Shown piece after piece: positions 19,374 to 22,437 of a stretch of DNA of 22,437 bases; the stretch's first letter is position 1, and each line of letters opens with the position of its first letter. The notes beneath the pieces were generated by a model. That model saw nothing but the letters and a program-made list of their open reading frames with translations, was not told the origin of the DNA and did not search any database. Source of the stretch: Mesotaenium endlicherianum (taxonomy: Eukaryota; Streptophyta; Zygnematophyceae; Zygnematales; Mesotaeniaceae); contig WELA01000598.1 of assembly GCA_009602735.1 (NCBI GenBank), forward strand, positions 16,878-39,314, in the 5' to 3' direction. The position numbers and the translations under genes are program-made.

Positions 19374-21927
19374 GAGAGCGACTGTCGCCCTTCGCGGCGG
19401 TGTTTTGTGGCCCAGCTTGTGCAGATTCTCGATCTATGGTCCTTGTGTTCCAATGCTGGTATGGTCCTTGTGTTCCAATGCTGGTATATCAGCTGAAAGG
19501 ATCTATGCGTGGAGGCCTCTGCGTTTGTTAAGGAGTGTGATGTCTAGGGAATGAATGGACTGGCAGCAACCAGCAGGCCGTGAGGGTGCGCATGAGTGGG
19601 GATTAGCAGAAAGGGAAAGTGAAGGGACAGAAGGAGAGGAGAGGCTATGTGGGGGCCTTGACGACTAGTTAGCTCGTAGCCATGTATCGACATTACGTGG
19701 TTTCTCATCCTTGTAGCATGATTGTGTTGCATACCTTCAACCTGAATAGTGCATGCTTTCGTTTAGTCGTTGCGCGTAGGTGGTACTGCTAGGTGGCATG
19801 GCCTTGTCCAAGAGTGAGCTGATTAAGGCCATGCATGCGTCGACCCTAGAAAGCAAAGTGGTCTGTCTGACCTCATCGTTCTCAACGTACATGCTCGCTC
19901 GCTTGCCATGCCTGCATGTCAGCGGGTGCTCGGTTGTCTACTGTACGGTAGTACGTGGTCCATAGTTTTGTAGGTTTATACATTGAGGAGATATGGTGAT
20001 ATGCATGATATGGTGCTGTGCAGAGGCTCGACTCTAATGGAAATAATTAGTTAAAAGTTGCATGAGCTAGTCTTGGTACGTATGAGCACTTTAATCCGTG
20101 TATCAGGATCTTAGAGCGCGCATTTGATACACGCTATCCAGCCATATACAGCTAGCTGTGCCTCACGTGCCAAACGCACCCTTGTTAGCCACGTTTCTGC
20201 CTGCTTCGCGTATGCATGGTGTTGGCAGCTGGGGTATGACACAAAAGTTATAGGTATATGGTCAAAATTGTCACGGACTATATCAATTCTCTGGATAGAG
20301 CTGTCAGGCATGGCACAAGCTAGAGTACGAAAGAGATTGCGTGGAGAGAGTTGGTGATAACTCCTTCCGCCAACTATTCTTGCAAAAACATGAAATCAGA
20401 CTACGGTTGCTGAAGTATGTACTTTAAGCTTAAAAAGCCTGCACAACTCTCAAGTCATATTTGAGTCGCCCCTGGATAACAAAAATAGGGTACACCTAAG
20501 AGCATTAAGAAGAGATGCTGTTATATGGAAGGAGGCTACACGGTGGCACAAGAAGGGGCCAACATTGCCAGGCCATGCCTGCTTGCTGCTTGACGCAGAG
20601 GGATCTACCCTATGGCCATATTGAGGAACTATAAACTCACATACCGCGGTTGTGTCCCGAAAGAGACCTTTGTGACCAATCATTGCACCGACACTAAACG
20701 TTCCCGTGGAGCAACTCTTTGCAGTGCCATGAGTGCACGCTTCTCTGGTCCTTGAGGGCCTGTGCATAACCTACGCAAGAGGATAGGGGGGTGATTAAAT
20801 AGGTTGTACTGCAAATTCTACGAGAAAGACCTCTAGGAGCTAGGGAGTATAAATCAATGAGTGGGTTCATATCCAACATGCTAAAGCACATCGACTTTGT
20901 TACTGCGCGCGTCAGCCTCTGCTGCAGAGACTCCATTGGTTTCCCTTGCCCTCGTCGGTCCAGTCAACACAACCTTGCATGCTCTCATCAACAAGGGCCC
21001 AGGACCACAGCTTGTGCTGTCATGCCATCTGGTGTTCGACTGATTGGCCAGCAAACGGCCGCATGGGTGGGCACAGGACGTTTACAAATGCAGCACGCCT
21101 GCAATCTCCAGCTGGCGTCAGACACTCAGCTCGCGGCAGGACCTTCATCTGCAAGGAAGGATTCACACATCTAGCCACTCAGAAGAACGCTCTGAGAAAA
21201 GCCGGGAGATAAGCGGCCGTCCCACCGCCCCATGCTGTCTGATCTGGACCTCCCTGACAGGCCTTTCAAGAGCATCGTTTAAGAGGAGAGAAGCGAGGGC
21301 AAGGAGAACAGGCGCAACTGCAGATGCCACTGCTCTTGACAGCACGATCCCATTGTTCTGCCCCTCGGACTGTCTGTTATGATTCCTGTCCTTTTGCTAT
21401 GACCTTACTATCGTATGCGACGAGGTAACAAAGGTGACCAATCTTATGCTACACAATCTTACAGCTACGCGCAAGCTTTCGAGGGCTACATAGTGCATCT
21501 TTGAGCCCGTTCAGTGGAGTGCACGGCAGCCGGCAGACAGGTAATAGCATGCGCACGGATGAGCTACGAGGACCACGGGGTAACTCTCCACGTCCTCTTA
21601 CACCGCTCCCTCTTCTCCAAGCACCAGATGCCGCTTCTAAGCTAGGAGCAGCAGATGCCCCCTGTTGGGCCTGGAGGCACCAACTAAGACAGTGGCCAGT
21701 CTCAGAGGGCAGCCCCAAATCTCTCAGCAATCTCAGCCAGGTCAACCCCCTTGCACCTCCCACCAGGCACCAGGCCCCGGCATCAGGCGCAAGCCACACC
21801 CACAGCAGCCCAAAGGATTGCGCAGTAGGGCCTTCTTCAAGCAGCACAGGGCAGGTCTGGGAGGGGCGGGGGGGACGCACTGGGGTGGTAATCTCGAGCG
21901 CCGCTCGCCACCCGGCTCCCCCGGGGC
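19374..21927. other. Spacer and UTRs, copy 2; no gene recognised
   Basis: Repeat of 11214-13767. It includes the 25-bp tandem duplication (19436-19485), the 10-bp inverted repeat (19796-19834) and the TGTAA word (21459-21463, minus strand). Confidence 0.5.
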
Positions 21928-22031
21928 CTATCGGCGGCCGCCAATGCCGCCGCCCGAGAGCTCCACGTCCGTGAAGTCGTTGTCGTTGTTGTGGGATCCG
22001 TGCCCGTTGAATCGCTCGTACGGCGTGCGCG
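21928..22031 (-). CDS. Last exon of the unidentified minus-strand gene, copy 2
   Basis: Repeat of 13768-13871 with the same predicted tail ending GGIGGRR and TAG. The window stops 406 bp further on at the same G-rich point as copy 1, so this copy does not reveal the upstream exons either. Confidence 0.4.
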
Positions 22032-22437
22032 CTGCTTTCCCCCCCCCTCCAACGCGCGTTGTTGCCATTTGTTCAATCAGCACATACAAGAGCATGGCAG
22101 CACCTCTTGTACGTAGCGAGAGCAGGAGCGGGAGCAGGAGCATGAACACACACAAAGGCTTGGCAGAGCAAGCACACGAACAGAAGCACCGCACTTGCAC
22201 CCCCACATCGCCCGCAGCGACATGCCCCAACATTTGCGAATATGCATTAAGGCAGGTATGGGCTCACAATCCAGATGCAGCAGCACCTATTAGGGGCATC
22301 GGCAGGCCTGTACCTCAGAAGAAGAGAAAAAAAACAATTCCAAAAAAAATAAAATTTGGCAGCCAATGACGCTTCCAGTCATTGTGTGAGCTGAACCTCG
22401 CCCACGGGGTGGGGTGGGGTAGGGGAGTGGGGGGAGA
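22032..22437 (-). other. Probable intron sequence to the window end, copy 2
   Basis: Repeat of 13872-14277; simple sequence ending in the G-quadruplex-prone tract at 22406-22434. Confidence 0.4.

Larger units (their letters stand above)
14279..22437. repeat. 8,159-bp duplicated block, copy 2
   Basis: Repeats 6119-14277 with offset 8,160 and no difference seen. Its right end is the same unit base at which copy 1 meets the N, so copy 2 is wholly contained in the sequence 1-14277. This favours a redundant contig placed in tandem over a biological duplication. All small repeats of copy 1 recur here at +8,160. Confidence 0.97.

Noticed and set aside
1-22437. A bacterial-style gene cluster, transposon, integrated virus or CRISPR array
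   Set aside because: The genes are intron-split eukaryotic housekeeping or stress genes. There are no transposase or polymerase motifs, no terminal inverted repeats with target duplications around the 8-kb block, and no regularly spaced repeats.

Overview
The window is nuclear DNA from an intron-rich eukaryote, most likely a green alga (a trebouxiophyte-like chlorophyte is a guess from style only). Genes are split by GT-AG introns, often ending TGCAG. Coding exons are GC-rich, while introns and spacers are AT-richer or full of GT/CA, CT and GCATGC simple sequence. The LEA-repeat + TMEM205-like protein architecture is known to me from land plants and green algae. No bacterial operon, phage, transposon, CRISPR array or tRNA was recognised.

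Layout, left to right. (1) 171-2908, + strand: the 3' part of a DHHC-type protein S-acyltransferase gene, ten exons after the zinc-finger core, which lies off the left edge. (2) 2909-3401: convergent spacer. (3) 3402-6386, - strand: a complete four-exon NUS1/NgBR/LEW1 gene, the regulatory subunit of dehydrodolichyl diphosphate synthase; 415 aa, ending in the conserved RLGK tail. (4) 6387-7509: shared divergent upstream region. (5) 7510-11213, + strand: a four-exon gene for a ~920-aa protein with an N-terminal hydrophobic segment, ~360 residues of LEA/apolipoprotein-like helical repeats and a C-terminal TMEM205-like (DUF4149) membrane domain. (6) 11214-13767: spacer and probable UTRs. (7) 13768-13871, - strand: the last exon of an unidentified gene whose other exons are beyond the contig break.

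The main structural feature is that 6119-14277 (8,159 bp) recurs as 14279-22437 at a constant offset of 8,160, the two copies separated by a single N at 14278. Every stretch compared, coding and non-coding, is the same. The second copy starts inside NUS1 exon 1 and ends on the same base of the unit as the first, so it is a contained copy of the end of the first. The most economical reading is a redundant contig (haplotig or unmerged overlap) joined in tandem, with the breaks at a G-quadruplex-prone tract; a very recent real duplication is not excluded. Gene counts should treat the LEA-TMEM205 gene as one locus until this is resolved.

The genes do not form a pathway cluster. All three recognised products are predicted membrane proteins, two of them probably of the endomembrane system (protein palmitoylation and dolichol synthesis). 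The gene models were built by hand from splice-site phase and family motifs, with no transcript or database support.
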